Assembly: GCF_000372725.1 (NCBI RefSeq)
Contig: NW_005199274.1
Location: 462,578 to 526,577 of the forward strand
Direction of reading: 5' to 3'
Origin: Emiliania huxleyi CCMP1516
Lineage: Eukaryota > Haptophyta > Isochrysidales > Noelaerhabdaceae
Length of the DNA: 64,000 bases
Below are positions 11,000 to 20,145 of the stretch, in pieces. Each line of letters begins with the position of its first letter. Positions within the stretch are counted from its first letter, which is position 1. The translations under genes were made by a program, and so were the position numbers. The notes beneath the pieces are model-generated. The model made no database searches. It was not told the origin of the DNA and worked only from the letters and a program-made list of their open reading frames with translations.

Positions 11000-11230
11000 T
11001 GGTTGGCGATTCTTTTCAATTGGGCTGGCGAGAGGCCCGCGCGACTCGTGGCCGAGCCCGCGCACATCGAAGAAGAATTTTACCCCGCGCGCCCACGACA
11101 CGATTAAAATCTTGTGTGCTGCACGCCCTGCGAGCGGGGCGGGGTGCGCACTGTCCCTCTGTGTTCGTGCGTCGCCCATCTCTCCTGGAGATGTCTGCTC
11201 TATTTATTTATACGATTAAATCCCTGTGTG

Positions 11231-12318
11231 GGAGAGAGAGAGATTTTTAGCAATACCTTTATGTGATGTTACAGGTGGGTTAAGAGGGAGATGTGCGCGA
11301 GCTGCGGGACCGCCGGGACGGCGGGCGGGTGATTGCGACTCGCCGCCACTTTTGGCGGGTTATTGGGACGCGCGTCGATCGGCCGAGATTCGGCATGGGC
11401 AGGCGAGGGTGTCACGGCCATGATCGTGGCTGCTGACGCCGGCGACAACCCGCTGGCGGACCGCCGCGAGGACCGGAAGGCGGCGGCAGAGCGGGAGAGG
11501 AAGGCCAAGGTGGCGAAGGTCGCCTCGCAGGCGACGAACGCGATGGCGGCAGTGCGGGCGCAGCTCGATTTGCGGGAGAAGGGGGCAGCAGACAAGGCGG
11601 CGAACAAAGCCAACGACGACGCGGGGGCGCCGGTGAGGGCCAATACCAAACAACTCTAACACTCACACGTCATTTGGGGCCTGGTGGCGGCGTGCCGTCC
11701 TCCCATCCCTCCCTTGGGTTGTCCGTTTTCTTTCTTTCTTTACGATTCGGGCGACGGCTAGCGCACCACACCCCTCTCCTTAAAATCCCTGTGGTGGCGG
11801 CGTGCCGTCCTCCCATCCGCCATCCCTCCCTTGGGTTGGGTGTTTTCTTTCTTTTTTACGATTCGCGCGACAGGCGAGGCGCGGGCGCAGAAGCCGTCGC
11901 CCGCACCACAGGAGCAGTCACACCACTCCCACTCCGGCGCCCACCCAGACCCACTCCCCACCCCGACATCCCCACCACACTCCACACCCCACAATCCCGC
12001 CCCACCCCGACCCGAGCAACCCCGCCCCACCCCGACCCGACCCGATCCACCCCGCCCCGCCCCGCCCCGGGATCGAAGAAGAATTCTGTAGGGCGCGTCT
12101 CTCACAGTGGTAATCTCGTCGTCAGCTGTCACGATGCACCCGAAGGGGACCCCAGCGCCAACATCATCATTTCTGTGCACTGTGGAAGTACAAGTGTCAA
12201 AACAAAGGCAACCCTGTCTGCACGTCTCGCGCGCGCGTGAACAGGGCTCCAGGCCCCAAATTACGTGTGAGTGTTAGAGTTGTTTGGTATTGCTAAAAAT
12301 CTCTCTCTCTCTCTCAAG
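11231..12318. mobile_element. Inverted-repeat element interrupted by a 383-bp insertion
   Basis: The 44 bases from 11641 (CAATACCAAACAACTCTAAC...GGGGCCTGG) are inverted at 12249-12292 with very few mismatches. The sequence just outside the right arm, GCTAAAAATCTCTCTC, is matched in inverse not next to the left arm but at 11231-11257 (GAGAGAGATTTTTAGCAATACC). The 7-mer CAATACC occurs at 11251-11257 and again at 11641-11647, flanking 383 bases, as expected of a target-site duplication. The interior right of 11684 holds two copies of the repeat A tail and a run of CCCCGACC repeats. No transposase seen, so non-autonomous. Confidence 0.6.
11684..11860 (+). repeat. Repeat family A, two tail copies in tandem
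   Basis: GGCGGCGTGCCGTCCTCCCA followed by TCCCTCCCTTGGGTTGT and a TTTCTTTCTTT tail occurs at 11686-11740 and again at 11798-11857. The first copy is followed by GGCGACGGCTAGCGCACCAC and then by the second. Confidence 0.75.
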
Positions 12319-12420
12319 TGTCCGAAGAGAGAGTGGACCTGCGGCAACGATATGACTTGGCGGCAAATGATCGGAGTGGGCGTCAGAAGAGTCGTCCTTG
12401 CGCGAGGAGAGCTCGATAGA

Positions 12421-12778
12421 CTCGAGGGGCCAAAATATGCCGCGAGGAGGGCAGAGCTGCGACGAAAGGCGAAAGAAGCCGAGAGAACAAGGGAACGGCA
12501 GGCGGCGGCGGCGGCGCAGAACGAGGCAGAGGAGAGCGACGCGACAGAGGAAGAAGCGACAAGGGAGAGCACGACGAGAAGGGGACGACCGCGAGGTGGC
12601 ATGAAGGTTGCAGCGAGAATCGGCGAGAGACTGCGAAGAGAGATAGGAAGAGGCGGACGCCCAAGGGTGGGCGACGGCTAGCGCATCACACCCCTCTCCT
12701 TAGAATCCCTGTGGGTGGCGGCGTGCCGTCCTCCCATCCCTGCCTTCTTCTGTCTTTTCTTTCTTTCTTTCTTCTTTT
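12421..12778 (+). repeat. Repeat family A, longest copy
   Basis: Contains an open stretch encoding an Arg/Glu/Ala-rich charged sequence (around AQNEAEESDATEEEATRE), then GCATGAAGGTTGCAGCGAGA, GGCGACGGCTAGCGCATCAC, GCGGCGTGCCGTCCTCCCAT and a CTTT-rich 3' tail. Parts recur inverted at 32.3-32.5 and 35.4-35.6 kb and direct at 63.5 kb. The charged stretch together with the simple-sequence tail suggests the 3' end of a non-LTR retroposon. Confidence 0.65.
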
Positions 12779-12786
12779 GTGGTTCT

Positions 12787-12906
12787 TTGAAGGACACGAG
12801 ACGTTTGTTATGACCCCCCCCAATGAACACACCAGTGAGGGTGGGCGAGACGATCGAGGGGTCCCGTACCATGCGGAACCGACCCTATCCAGTGCTCAAG
12901 TGCTCA
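12787..12906 (-). repeat. Repeat family C, long copy
   Basis: Inverse orientation of the copies at 41.65 and 57.5 kb: ATGACCCCCCCCAATGAACA, the GAGACGATCGAGGGGTCCCG core, and CCAGTGCTCAAGTGCTCA. It ends about 90 bases upstream of the small gene at 12997. Confidence 0.8.
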
Positions 12907-12996
12907 GACGTTCGTCCGTCGTTTGGTTTTGCGGGTCGGGTTTCTCGGTCGGGGGGGACGGTGGGTGCAAAGTCAAGTAAAAACGAACCTCCCGCC

Positions 12997-13339
12997 ATGG
13001 ACGATCAGCAAAGTCCGCACCCGCTGCCGCTGCGTCCGCTATCCTTCTTCGGCCAGGGGCGCAGTTACCTCGTCCCGTACGTCGGGGAGGACATGGCGAA
13101 TTTTCTCGTCCTCGCTCTCATCATCTACGTGCCATTGATAACCGTCAAAATCTACGTGCGCTGCTTCGGTGGGAAGGCCATCACGTTTGGAAACCCTTCC
13201 TTTCTTCAGAAAGCACTGGCCGAGGAGCGCAGGCACAGACAGCAGCCCCCCCCTCCCCAAATGAGCAAAGCCCCGACTTTGAGCGCATGTGCGTGCTTAC
13301 AGGCGTGCCGAGAAGAAAGATTCAAAGAAGAGTGACTGA
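12997..13339 (+). CDS. Small single-helix membrane protein, unknown
   Basis: Two exons, 12997-13232 and 13303-13339, joined by a 70-base GC-AG intron, give about 90 residues. There is one clear membrane helix (MANFLVLALIIYVPLITVKI) near residue 35 and a strongly charged tail (ALAEERRRAEKKDSKKSD) that only appears when the intron is removed, which supports the splice. Read without splicing, the frame ends in a less plausible Cys-rich sequence. The size and layout suit a small subunit or regulator of a membrane complex, but I recognise no family. It starts at ATG 12997, in the context GCCATGG. Confidence 0.5.
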
Positions 13340-13720
13340 GCTCGTGAGCACACTCCACGACTATATCCTGCAATTCTGAGCGAGCGCTCGGCCAGCCAGG
13401 CCGTGAAGACCTACGTTTGTCATGTACCATGCATGTTGTGGGGACGGCGCACACGGAGTGGAAAGGTGGACGGGTCCTCCTTACATTCCGTCCTCTCCTA
13501 TTTTTTCCCGCTCGTCTTACCGTATAAACACCTTCTCCGGACATGCATGTGTGTACCGGCCGACAGTGCGCGCGCAAGCCTCTCGGCCAGCACGGCCGCA
13601 CGCCCCCCCCCTTTCTGCCCAATCCCGCCCCCTCCCCCTATCCCAACAAAAGCCGGCAAACTCTACAACCCCGACTATCTCGCACGCCCTGCAGCACGAC
13701 CACGGTCGGTCCCCCGGCTA

Positions 13721-14848
13721 TCAGCTCCCCACCATGACCGGCGCCATGCCCTGCTCCACCTGCTTGGAGTGCAGCCGCTGCCAGCGGTTGCGGATCGAGA
13801 GCTCCGACCTGCCGGGCATGATGCCGGCGATGAAGCCCCAGTTGTGGCCCATCTCGCGCACCGAGGAGAGGATGACCGCGTCCTGCTCGCGCGTCCACCG
13901 CTTCGTGTTCGGGTCCAAGTCTGCGCTCGACGGCGGCGAGCGCCGCCGCTTTGGCTGATGCTCCGTCGCCGCCGCGAGGGCGGAGAGCGGCACGGCAGCC
14001 TCCGGGCTGTTGAGGTCGGGCGCCTCGCCGCCGCCGTCGCGCTCGCGCTGGGCGCTGGCCTCGATCCGCGACCAGCGGTTGCGCACCGCGTCGTCCGACC
14101 GCTCCTCCAGCTGCAGCGAGATGCGCCGCCACTTCTTGCCGAACTGCAGCACGCCCTCGCGGATGACCTTGTCCTCCTCAGCCGTCCACTCGCGCCGCAC
14201 AATCACCGCCTTCTCGCCGGGCGTCTCGGCGACGGCGTCGGCCGCCGCGCTCGCGACGTCCGCCGCCGTCGCCACCGCCGCCGCCGCCGCCGCCGCGCTC
14301 GCCGCTGCCCCCAGCCCGCCCTCGCCGATCAGCCCGCCCGCTGCACCCAGCCCCTGCAGCCCGCCCCCCAGCACCGCAATCAGCTCGTCCGGATCGAAGG
14401 CCGAGTCCTCGAAGGAGCTGTCGAGCTGCTCGAGCGCGAGGTTGATGTCGGTGCTGTCGGGGAGGAGGCTCTCCCGCGACCCGAGCGATTGCGGCCCGAG
14501 GACCCAGTCGAACGAACAGCCATCAAAGATGTCTGAATGGCGCCGCTTGACGCTCGGGGCGGCGATGCACAGGGACGGGAAAGATTCCGCGTCGGCGCGC
14601 TCCCCCCGCGAGTCGCCCCGCGCGTCGCACGCGGAGCCAACACGCGGCGCGTCGCCCGCGGTACCACCCACGTGCAGCGGCGGGGAGTGGTTTGCGATTG
14701 GCGAGGTTTTGCTCAGCGTCAAGAGCGATGGGAAGTCCTGGGACGCCTCCTTGCTGGGCGGGGGCGAGTCGTAGGTGCCCTCGATGACCTGCTCGTCCCC
14801 CGAGTCCGGCACCTTTATCGGCGACGCGAAAGCGGGCGGGACCGGCAT
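13721..14848 (-). CDS. Myb-like transcription factor with two SANT repeats
   Basis: Single-exon frame of about 375 residues. Two Myb/SANT repeats lie in the C-terminal third: RREWTAEEDKVIREGVLQFG...WRRISLQL..RSDDAVRNRWSRI, then after a linker with a basic patch (QPKRRR), KRWTREQDAVILSSVREMG...WGFIAGIMPGRSELSIRNRWQRL. Spaced tryptophans and the RNRW recognition-helix ends are kept, so nuclear DNA binding is likely. The N-terminal half is acidic and Ser/Pro/Ala-rich and could be an activation region. The repeats are separated by about 50 residues, unlike plant R2R3 proteins. An upstream ATG at 14986 lies in repeat A/B sequence, so I prefer 14848. Confidence 0.8.
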   Translation of the reverse strand: MPVPPAFASPIKVPDSGDEQVIEGTYDSPPPSKEASQDFPSLLTLSKTSPIANHSPPLHVGGTAGDAPRVGSACDARGDSRGERADAESFPSLCIAAPSVKRRHSDIFDGCSFDWVLGPQSLGSRESLLPDSTDINLALEQLDSSFEDSAFDPDELIAVLGGGLQGLGAAGGLIGEGGLGAAASAAAAAAAVATAADVASAAADAVAETPGEKAVIVRREWTAEEDKVIREGVLQFGKKWRRISLQLEERSDDAVRNRWSRIEASAQRERDGGGEAPDLNSPEAAVPLSALAAATEHQPKRRRSPPSSADLDPNTKRWTREQDAVILSSVREMGHNWGFIAGIMPGRSELSIRNRWQRLHSKQVEQGMAPVMVGS

Positions 14849-14964
14849 CCCAGACCAACTGTGTCTAGAGTGGTGGCCTGTCCTGCTCTCTGACTCACCC
14901 TTCGGAACCGAACCTAAAGTTGACCGGGGATGCGGCGTAATCAAGAAACACTCGCTGCCTGCTA

Positions 14965-15215
14965 GAGATGCCTTCCGTCCTCCCATCCCTCCCTTGGGTT
15001 GTCTGTTTTCTTTCTTTCTTTTCGGCCCAGAGATAAAACTTCGGAGGTCCTGCGGGACCTAGTAGTGTCCCCAGCTATGGGCGTGTCCACGGTGGAGCCA
15101 GGTGTGGTTGGTGTGTGTGGACGCGAGCGAGAATAGCTCCGCCGTTCGTGGAGGCATCCGATGCGAGTCGACTGGTGTGTGTCGTCGTGGTTTCGTATCA
15201 AGAATACTCACTCAC
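14965..15215 (+). repeat. Repeat family B, copy 1, carrying a repeat A fragment
   Basis: Shares CTGCTAGAGATGCCTT, CCAGAGATAAAACTTC, CCTAGTAGTGTCCCCAGCTA, GAGCCAGGTGTGGT and GATGCGAGTCGACTGGTGTG with 19948-20145. After ATGCCTT it holds about 45 bases of the repeat A tail that the other copy lacks. Confidence 0.85.
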
Positions 15216-15316
15216 TCACTCACTCACGAGTCTCACTGTCGGTCAAGTGCGGCGTATCAAGTTCAAGAATACTCACTCACTCACTCACGAGTCTCACTTT
15301 CGGTCAAGTGCGGCGA
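15200..15316 (+). repeat. Tandem duplication with CTCA microsatellite
   Basis: AAGAATACTCACTCACTCAC, CGAGTCTCACT, TCGGTCAAGTGCGGCG occurs twice in tandem about 65 bases apart with small differences. Confidence 0.8.
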
Positions 15317-16231
15317 GCTGCGGCGCGCATGCGCAATCCACAACGGGCTGTCACAACTTACGTGGCAAGAGATCCCGGTGTGGGACGCGTCGCAGCGTGA
15401 AGATGGCCTTGTGGAAGATGGTCTTGTCCCTGCGGTGAGGCTGACGCACACTTTCGGAACCTAAAGTTGATGCCCTCGCCGTAAACAAAGAAAAAAGGGA
15501 TTCGGGTTCCCTCTCGCAGACACCCGCGCGCGCTGCGTCGAAGGGCCGCGACGCGGTCTGCGGCGTGTCGTTGTAGCTTGAGCACAAAGAAAGAGAAAGC
15601 AAGGACCCCACACACAACTACAAGAACACAACGCACTCTCTCGCATTACAAGGGACACTCTGTCATGTCATGTCGGGGAGGACAAGACCGATCCACCGAG
15701 GATGGACAGCCTCAGAACCCGAGCCGGCGCTGCCGATCACTCCCCAGGCGATCATCCGGCAGCGCTCGCCCTTCCGCCACCCCTCCCCCCACCACGCCAT
15801 CCCCTTCAACTGCACCACCGCCCGGAGCTCCGCCCCCACCAGCCGCCCTTGGATGCTCCGTAATCAAGAAAAGCAGACCGCGGGTAGTTTCCCCCCATCC
15901 CCAGGGCCTCCAGGGCTCGCACCTCAACCGCGCATAGACCCAGCGCGCAGGCGCCGCAGGAGGTATTTTCTTCTCAATTTCGCAAGGTCGGGGGTGGAAT
16001 CTTTTTTGTGCGTTGACTTCGCGCGGTGAGGAGCATATATTACCACGGCGTATGATGGCACTATGGGAGCGAGAGAGAACCGAACAGACCGTGTAGCTAG
16101 TACTCTCCTTCAAACTCTCCTTCACACAAGGACGCACAGGCCGAAGCGAAGTTTGCACCGCCACAATCGCTCCGTTCTCGCTCACACACAAACACACACC
16201 ATATCACACAGCAAGTAAACGCAAAAAATGC
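15317..16231. other. No recognisable gene
   Basis: Short Ser/Pro-rich and Arg-rich frames only. A tract at 15725-15850 is Pro-rich on the plus strand. The right part is downstream of the glycosyltransferase gene. Confidence 0.5.
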
Positions 16232-17458
16232 TCATGCAACGACCACATTGCCGAGGAGAGCGCCCATGCACATCGCTCGCCGCAGCTGGCTCAGGCCGGA
16301 GCAGTGCCCCGCAAAGTCACCGTGCGCCCACGCGCCAGCTCGCGAGTCCTCCTCGTACCTCCGGTCCGCCTCGCGCTCCGCGTCGTAGTGCGACCAGCGC
16401 AGAAAAGTGTTGAGGTTCCACGCGCCCGGCGCGCGCTGCTCGAGCACGCCAATCTCGGACGCCCACTCCCCCGACTGCAGCATCTCCTCGAGGGCCTGCT
16501 GCTCGTGCAGGCAGGAGGCCTGTCCGTCCGTCGAGAGGGAGGTGCCGTCTGCGCGCCACTGGTCGGCGCGCGACCAGAGCGCCTCGAGCACCGCGCGGCC
16601 CCGCTTCGTGTTGCGCAGGATGATGATGCCCGTGTTCACCTCGGCGTGCTTGCTTGAAGGGTCGCGCGTGACGAGCAGGCTGGCGGGAGAGCGGCGGAGC
16701 GCCTGCGCAAAGCGGTCGCCGTCGCGTAGGTTGGTGAGGACGATGTCGTCATCGACCCACACAAAGGCCGACGCGTTGCGGAAACGGCGGGTGGCCAGTC
16801 GAAGCTGCTCCACCTTGTGCCAGTACGGCTGCCATCCCCTTGCAGCGACGAGCGAGCCCTTGTGCCACCAGTGCGCGTAGCCGTGGGCGCGAGCGAACCG
16901 AGCGTGGTTGGCGACGACCTGGTCGAGCATGGCCGCATTGCGGTCGCCTCCAGAGAGGAGGACGGGTCCGGCGACCTTACCAAGCGTATCGCCTCTCGGA
17001 GAGAGGGCGTCCTCAGGCAGCGACAAGAAGCTGTCCGGACGGGCGTCGATCCTTGTCATGAGGTAGCTGTAGAGCTGGGCGACGCAGGAGGTGGTCGGAG
17101 CTACCAATGCAGTGCCGTTGGCGCTCTCGTTCGTGGCGGAGGGAACTGGCGGCGGCGACGGCTCGCTGAAGGCTTGCTGCACCCACCTCTCCGCCTCGGC
17201 CGCAAAGCGCGATTGCATGCCGGCCTGTCTCAAGATGGCTCCGCCCTTCCAGCTGCGGACGGCATTCGAGAAGTCGCGGTAGATGACACCGCTTTCTTGC
17301 CTCAATCCCGGATGCATTGCCTCCGGATGGACCGGCCGGGCCGGCAAGGAGAGAGAAAACAGGCGCTGCTCGAGCCGCCTCCCAAAGCCGCGGCAAGAAG
17401 AAATTGCCGCGACGCCACCAAAGGCAGGGACGCCAATGACTAGCCGAAGGAGCGACAT
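16232..17458 (-). CDS. GT34-like glycosyltransferase, type II membrane protein
   Basis: A single exon of 408 residues. A short basic N-terminus followed by LVIGVPAFGGVAAI suggests a signal anchor, placing the catalytic domain in the Golgi lumen. The catalytic part runs from about residue 170: MLDQVVANHARFARAHGYAH, the acidic motif FVWVDDDIVLTN (expected to bind Mn and the nucleotide sugar), VNTGIIILRNTKRGRAVLEA, HEQQALEEML and a final HGDFAGHCSG. This order fits the galactosyl/mannosyltransferase family GT34 (GMA12/MNN10) and less closely GT77. It would extend glycans of glycoproteins or scales; donor and acceptor cannot be told. Several N-glycosylation sites (NES, NGT) are present. Start ATG at 17458. 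Confidence 0.7.
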   Translation of the reverse strand: MSLLRLVIGVPAFGGVAAISSCRGFGRRLEQRLFSLSLPARPVHPEAMHPGLRQESGVIYRDFSNAVRSWKGGAILRQAGMQSRFAAEAERWVQQAFSEPSPPPVPSATNESANGTALVAPTTSCVAQLYSYLMTRIDARPDSFLSLPEDALSPRGDTLGKVAGPVLLSGGDRNAAMLDQVVANHARFARAHGYAHWWHKGSLVAARGWQPYWHKVEQLRLATRRFRNASAFVWVDDDIVLTNLRDGDRFAQALRRSPASLLVTRDPSSKHAEVNTGIIILRNTKRGRAVLEALWSRADQWRADGTSLSTDGQASCLHEQQALEEMLQSGEWASEIGVLEQRAPGAWNLNTFLRWSHYDAEREADRRYEEDSRAGAWAHGDFAGHCSGLSQLRRAMCMGALLGNVVVA

Positions 17459-17664
17459 ATGGAGATGCGTTGAAGCAGTGGATGAGTGAGTGAGTGTGCG
17501 TGCGTGCGTGCGTGTGTGTCACACTCACTCACTCTTTCACACAGTGTATGCCAATGCGAGCACTCGGCGACGCGAGTCCTCCTTTCTCTCTGTCTGATCG
17601 GCTTGGTAACGCAGCAAAAGATTTCTTCCAACGAGAGCTATCTTTCAGTAACGGATTTTGGCCC

Positions 17665-19239
17665 ATGCGCATGCTCTTCCTCGTGCTCGCCGCGCGCTCG
17701 GGAGCCGGAGTGGCGGGGTCGGAGCTGCTGCAACGGCGCGAGTGGCCGCGAGGGGTCGTGCTGGGGCTCTCCAGAGGGCGAGACCACTACGCGGTGCTCG
17801 CGGCGGCGCACGGGGCAGCTTCAGCTGAAACAGAGCCTCAGCAGCGCCTTCAGGCAGTGCAGCACAACGCCAGTGGCCTCTCTGGAGCTATGCGGCGGCT
17901 GGCGGGCCTGTGCGATGGCGCCGATCCGTGGGCTCGGGACGCGCGGTCGGCTCGCGTGCCGGTTGCCGAGTCAGCCTGGCTGGCGAGAAGCGCCAAGGCC
18001 TTCCCTGCATTCTGGGCGCTGCCCAGAAGTGCGCAGTGCCTTTGCTGCGCCGACGGGCGGCCTCGATGCGGATTGCCGCGAGTGGCGTGGGAGCCTCCAG
18101 TGGCGCGGTCGTTGGTCAACACCGCGGCGCGCGCGCGCCGCGGGTGCTGCACAACAAGCGGAGTGCATGGGCGGGCGCTCGATCGCTTTCCGGCGCCCAA
18201 CTTTGACTATCGATTGCCGCCGGTTATTATAACCGGTGGGAGATCGTTCCTGCAGACGGAGGGATTCAACGCGGCGATAACTGCCCGAGACGTCCCTAAC
18301 CTTTATTTATTTCTGCCCTGCTTCAGGAACCGGGGGCCGTCTTCCTCAACCAACCAAACCTCATTACCGACTGCCGGTCGTTGGGGACACGTGACTCCTG
18401 CAAAGGGCAGTGTCTCCACCCGGGAGTCGGACATTCCAAACCCCCCCCTGCCCCCTCTCTCTCCCCCCCCCATCCTAGCCCTCTTTCTCTCTCCTCCTCT
18501 TTCTCTCTCTCCTTCTCCCTCATTCCCCCCCCCTCCCCCCTCTCCATCTCTGCCGCCCCCGTGCCAACCCCCGCCGCCGCCTCGCCTGCCTCCGCCTCCT
18601 CCGCCACCCCATCTCCCGCTCCCCCCCCCGCCGCCGTTACCCCCCCCACCCCCTCCTTCGTCGTTACCGCCGCTACCTCATCCGTGGCCGCCGACACCGA
18701 CCCCCCCGCCTCCTCCGCCGCCTCCCTCTCCACAGCCGTCGCCGCTACCTTCACCATCACCCTCGCCCCCCTCTCCTCCACCTCCTCCGTTGCCGCCGCC
18801 TCTGCAACCCCCTCCCTGGCCACCTCCACCAAGACCGCCCACCCATCGACCCTCCCCCCCGCCTTCCTCTCCGCCGCCACCGTCCCCGCCGCCCCCTTCG
18901 TACCCGCCTCTCCCTCCGTCGCCACCGCCATCGCCATCGCCATCGCCGGTTCCGCCGCCCCTGACACCGGCTGCGCTACCGCCGTCGCACCGGCCATTGC
19001 CCTCCCCGCCACCACCATCCCCGCCACCGCCGTCTCCGCCCCCACCAAGTCCCCCATCCTTACCTCCACCTCCCCCTCCGCCATCACCAACTCCGTTGCC
19101 GTCCCCACCGCCCCCGCCCTATGCGCCATCACCCCCTCCGCCTCTTCCACCGCCGTTGCCGCCCCCCTCTCCTCCTTATGGCCCTGCGACCGCGCACCCC
19201 CCACTAGCTCCGAGTAGAGGGGGTGCGGTCTGCTGCTAG
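17665..19239 (+). CDS. Proline-rich, pherophorin-like protein, copy 1
   Basis: A single open frame of about 525 codons starting at ATG 17665. The N-terminus, MRMLFLVLAARSGAGVAG, looks like a signal peptide. A region of about 230 residues without recognised domain follows, then about 270 residues made almost only of Pro, Ser and Leu (PPPPSPPP types), as in hydroxyproline-rich cell-wall proteins and the spacers of pherophorins. The whole gene is duplicated at 32713-34323. The middle part (18189-18430) is almost identical between copies, while the N-terminal part differs at many residues. A second frame through the proline tract is also open and reads Ala/Ser/Thr-rich, so the coding frame is not proven. 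Its end runs into repeat D. Confidence 0.45.
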   Translation: MRMLFLVLAARSGAGVAGSELLQRREWPRGVVLGLSRGRDHYAVLAAAHGAASAETEPQQRLQAVQHNASGLSGAMRRLAGLCDGADPWARDARSARVPVAESAWLARSAKAFPAFWALPRSAQCLCCADGRPRCGLPRVAWEPPVARSLVNTAARARRGCCTTSGVHGRALDRFPAPNFDYRLPPVIITGGRSFLQTEGFNAAITARDVPNLYLFLPCFRNRGPSSSTNQTSLPTAGRWGHVTPAKGSVSTRESDIPNPPLPPLSPPPILALFLSPPLSLSPSPSFPPPPPSPSLPPPCQPPPPPRLPPPPPPPHLPLPPPPPLPPPPPPSSLPPLPHPWPPTPTPPPPPPPPSPQPSPLPSPSPSPPSPPPPPLPPPLQPPPWPPPPRPPTHRPSPPPSSPPPPSPPPPSYPPLPPSPPPSPSPSPVPPPLTPAALPPSHRPLPSPPPPSPPPPSPPPPSPPSLPPPPPPPSPTPLPSPPPPPYAPSPPPPLPPPLPPPSPPYGPATAHPPLAPSRGGAVCC

Positions 19240-19575
19240 GGGGGCCCAAGGAAGCGCGAGGGAAAAATTCCGCCGCTGAGGGAAACCCGGAGCGCTGCCG
19301 TACGCCCTCGGAGACCCGTGTTATGGCCCTGCGACCGCGCACCCCCCCACGGTCGAGGAAGAGGGTGCGTTCTGCAGTTAAGGGGTAACCCGGTACACGG
19401 AACCATCCCTCGGAGACGTGTTATGGCCCTGCGACCGCGCACCCCCGGGGCTAGGGCTCTCTTGCCCGCAACCCGATGCCGAGCGTCCGGCCAACTGGGT
19501 GCGCTTCTTAGCTCCCCGGTCCTGGACGTGAGGTTGCTGACCGCACTCCAAGTGCTCCAAGTGCTCCAACGTGCT
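19195..19575 (-). repeat. Repeat family D, long copy
   Basis: Starts with CTAGCTCCGAGTAGAGGG and ends with CTCCAAGTGCTCCAAGTGCT. It carries two partial internal copies of TTATGGCCCTGCGACCGCGC and GTAACCCGGTACACGGAACC. It matches 34366-34616 direct and 24052-24300 inverted. Confidence 0.85.
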
Positions 19576-19947
19576 GCACCAAAAACACGGGAGAGAGAGA
19601 GAGAGAGAGAGAGGGTGTGAGGTTGTGGCGGCTTCGATCCCAAGGGGGGGAGCTGATCCCACTCAATAACCAACTCTCAGGGGCAGTAGGTGGGCGAGCT
19701 TCAGGCACGCTCATCTCGATCGTCAAGACGTCGCTACGCGCGGTCTTCCGCGGGGGGAGCTGCGTCGACGGGTGCGGGACCGCGGCGCAGCCAGTGCCGC
19801 GGCGAGGCCTCCGGCTGTTTGCGGCGGGCGGCTTGCTGCTCGCTGCGATGGCGAAAAACTCGTCTCGCCACACGCCAAGGGCTTATGCTCTGGCGAGACG
19901 TGAGGCGCATGCGCCCAGGAGGGGAGGGGGCATGTGTAACGACACTG
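19576..19947. other. No recognisable gene
   Basis: Contains a GA microsatellite at about 19588-19613. Open frames are short and unremarkable. Confidence 0.5.
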
Positions 19948-20145
19948 CTAGAGATGCCTTTCGGGGCCCAGAGATAAAACTTCTGTGATGCCATGCGTGA
20001 CCTAGTAGTGTCCCCAGCTATGGGCGTGTCCACGTTGGAGCCAGGTGTGGTGTGGGCGCGAGAATAGCTCCGCCGTTCATGGAGGCAACCGATGCGAGTC
20101 GACTGGTGTGTGTCGTCGTGGTTTCGTATCAAGAATTCTCTCAAA
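19948..20145 (+). repeat. Repeat family B, copy 2 (empty site)
   Basis: Same family as 14965-15215 but uninterrupted: GCTAGAGATGCCTTTCGGGG runs straight into CCCAGAGATAAAACTTC. Confidence 0.85.

Noticed and set aside
13721-14774. Long plus-strand frames opposite the Myb gene
   Set aside because: They are antisense to a frame with two clear SANT repeats and encode only Arg/Ala/Ser-rich sequence.
18381-19217. Ala/Ser/Thr-rich frame overlapping the proline tract
   Set aside because: Shifted reading of the same C-rich repeat; lacks a signal peptide. Kept only as an alternative in the entry for the proline-rich gene.
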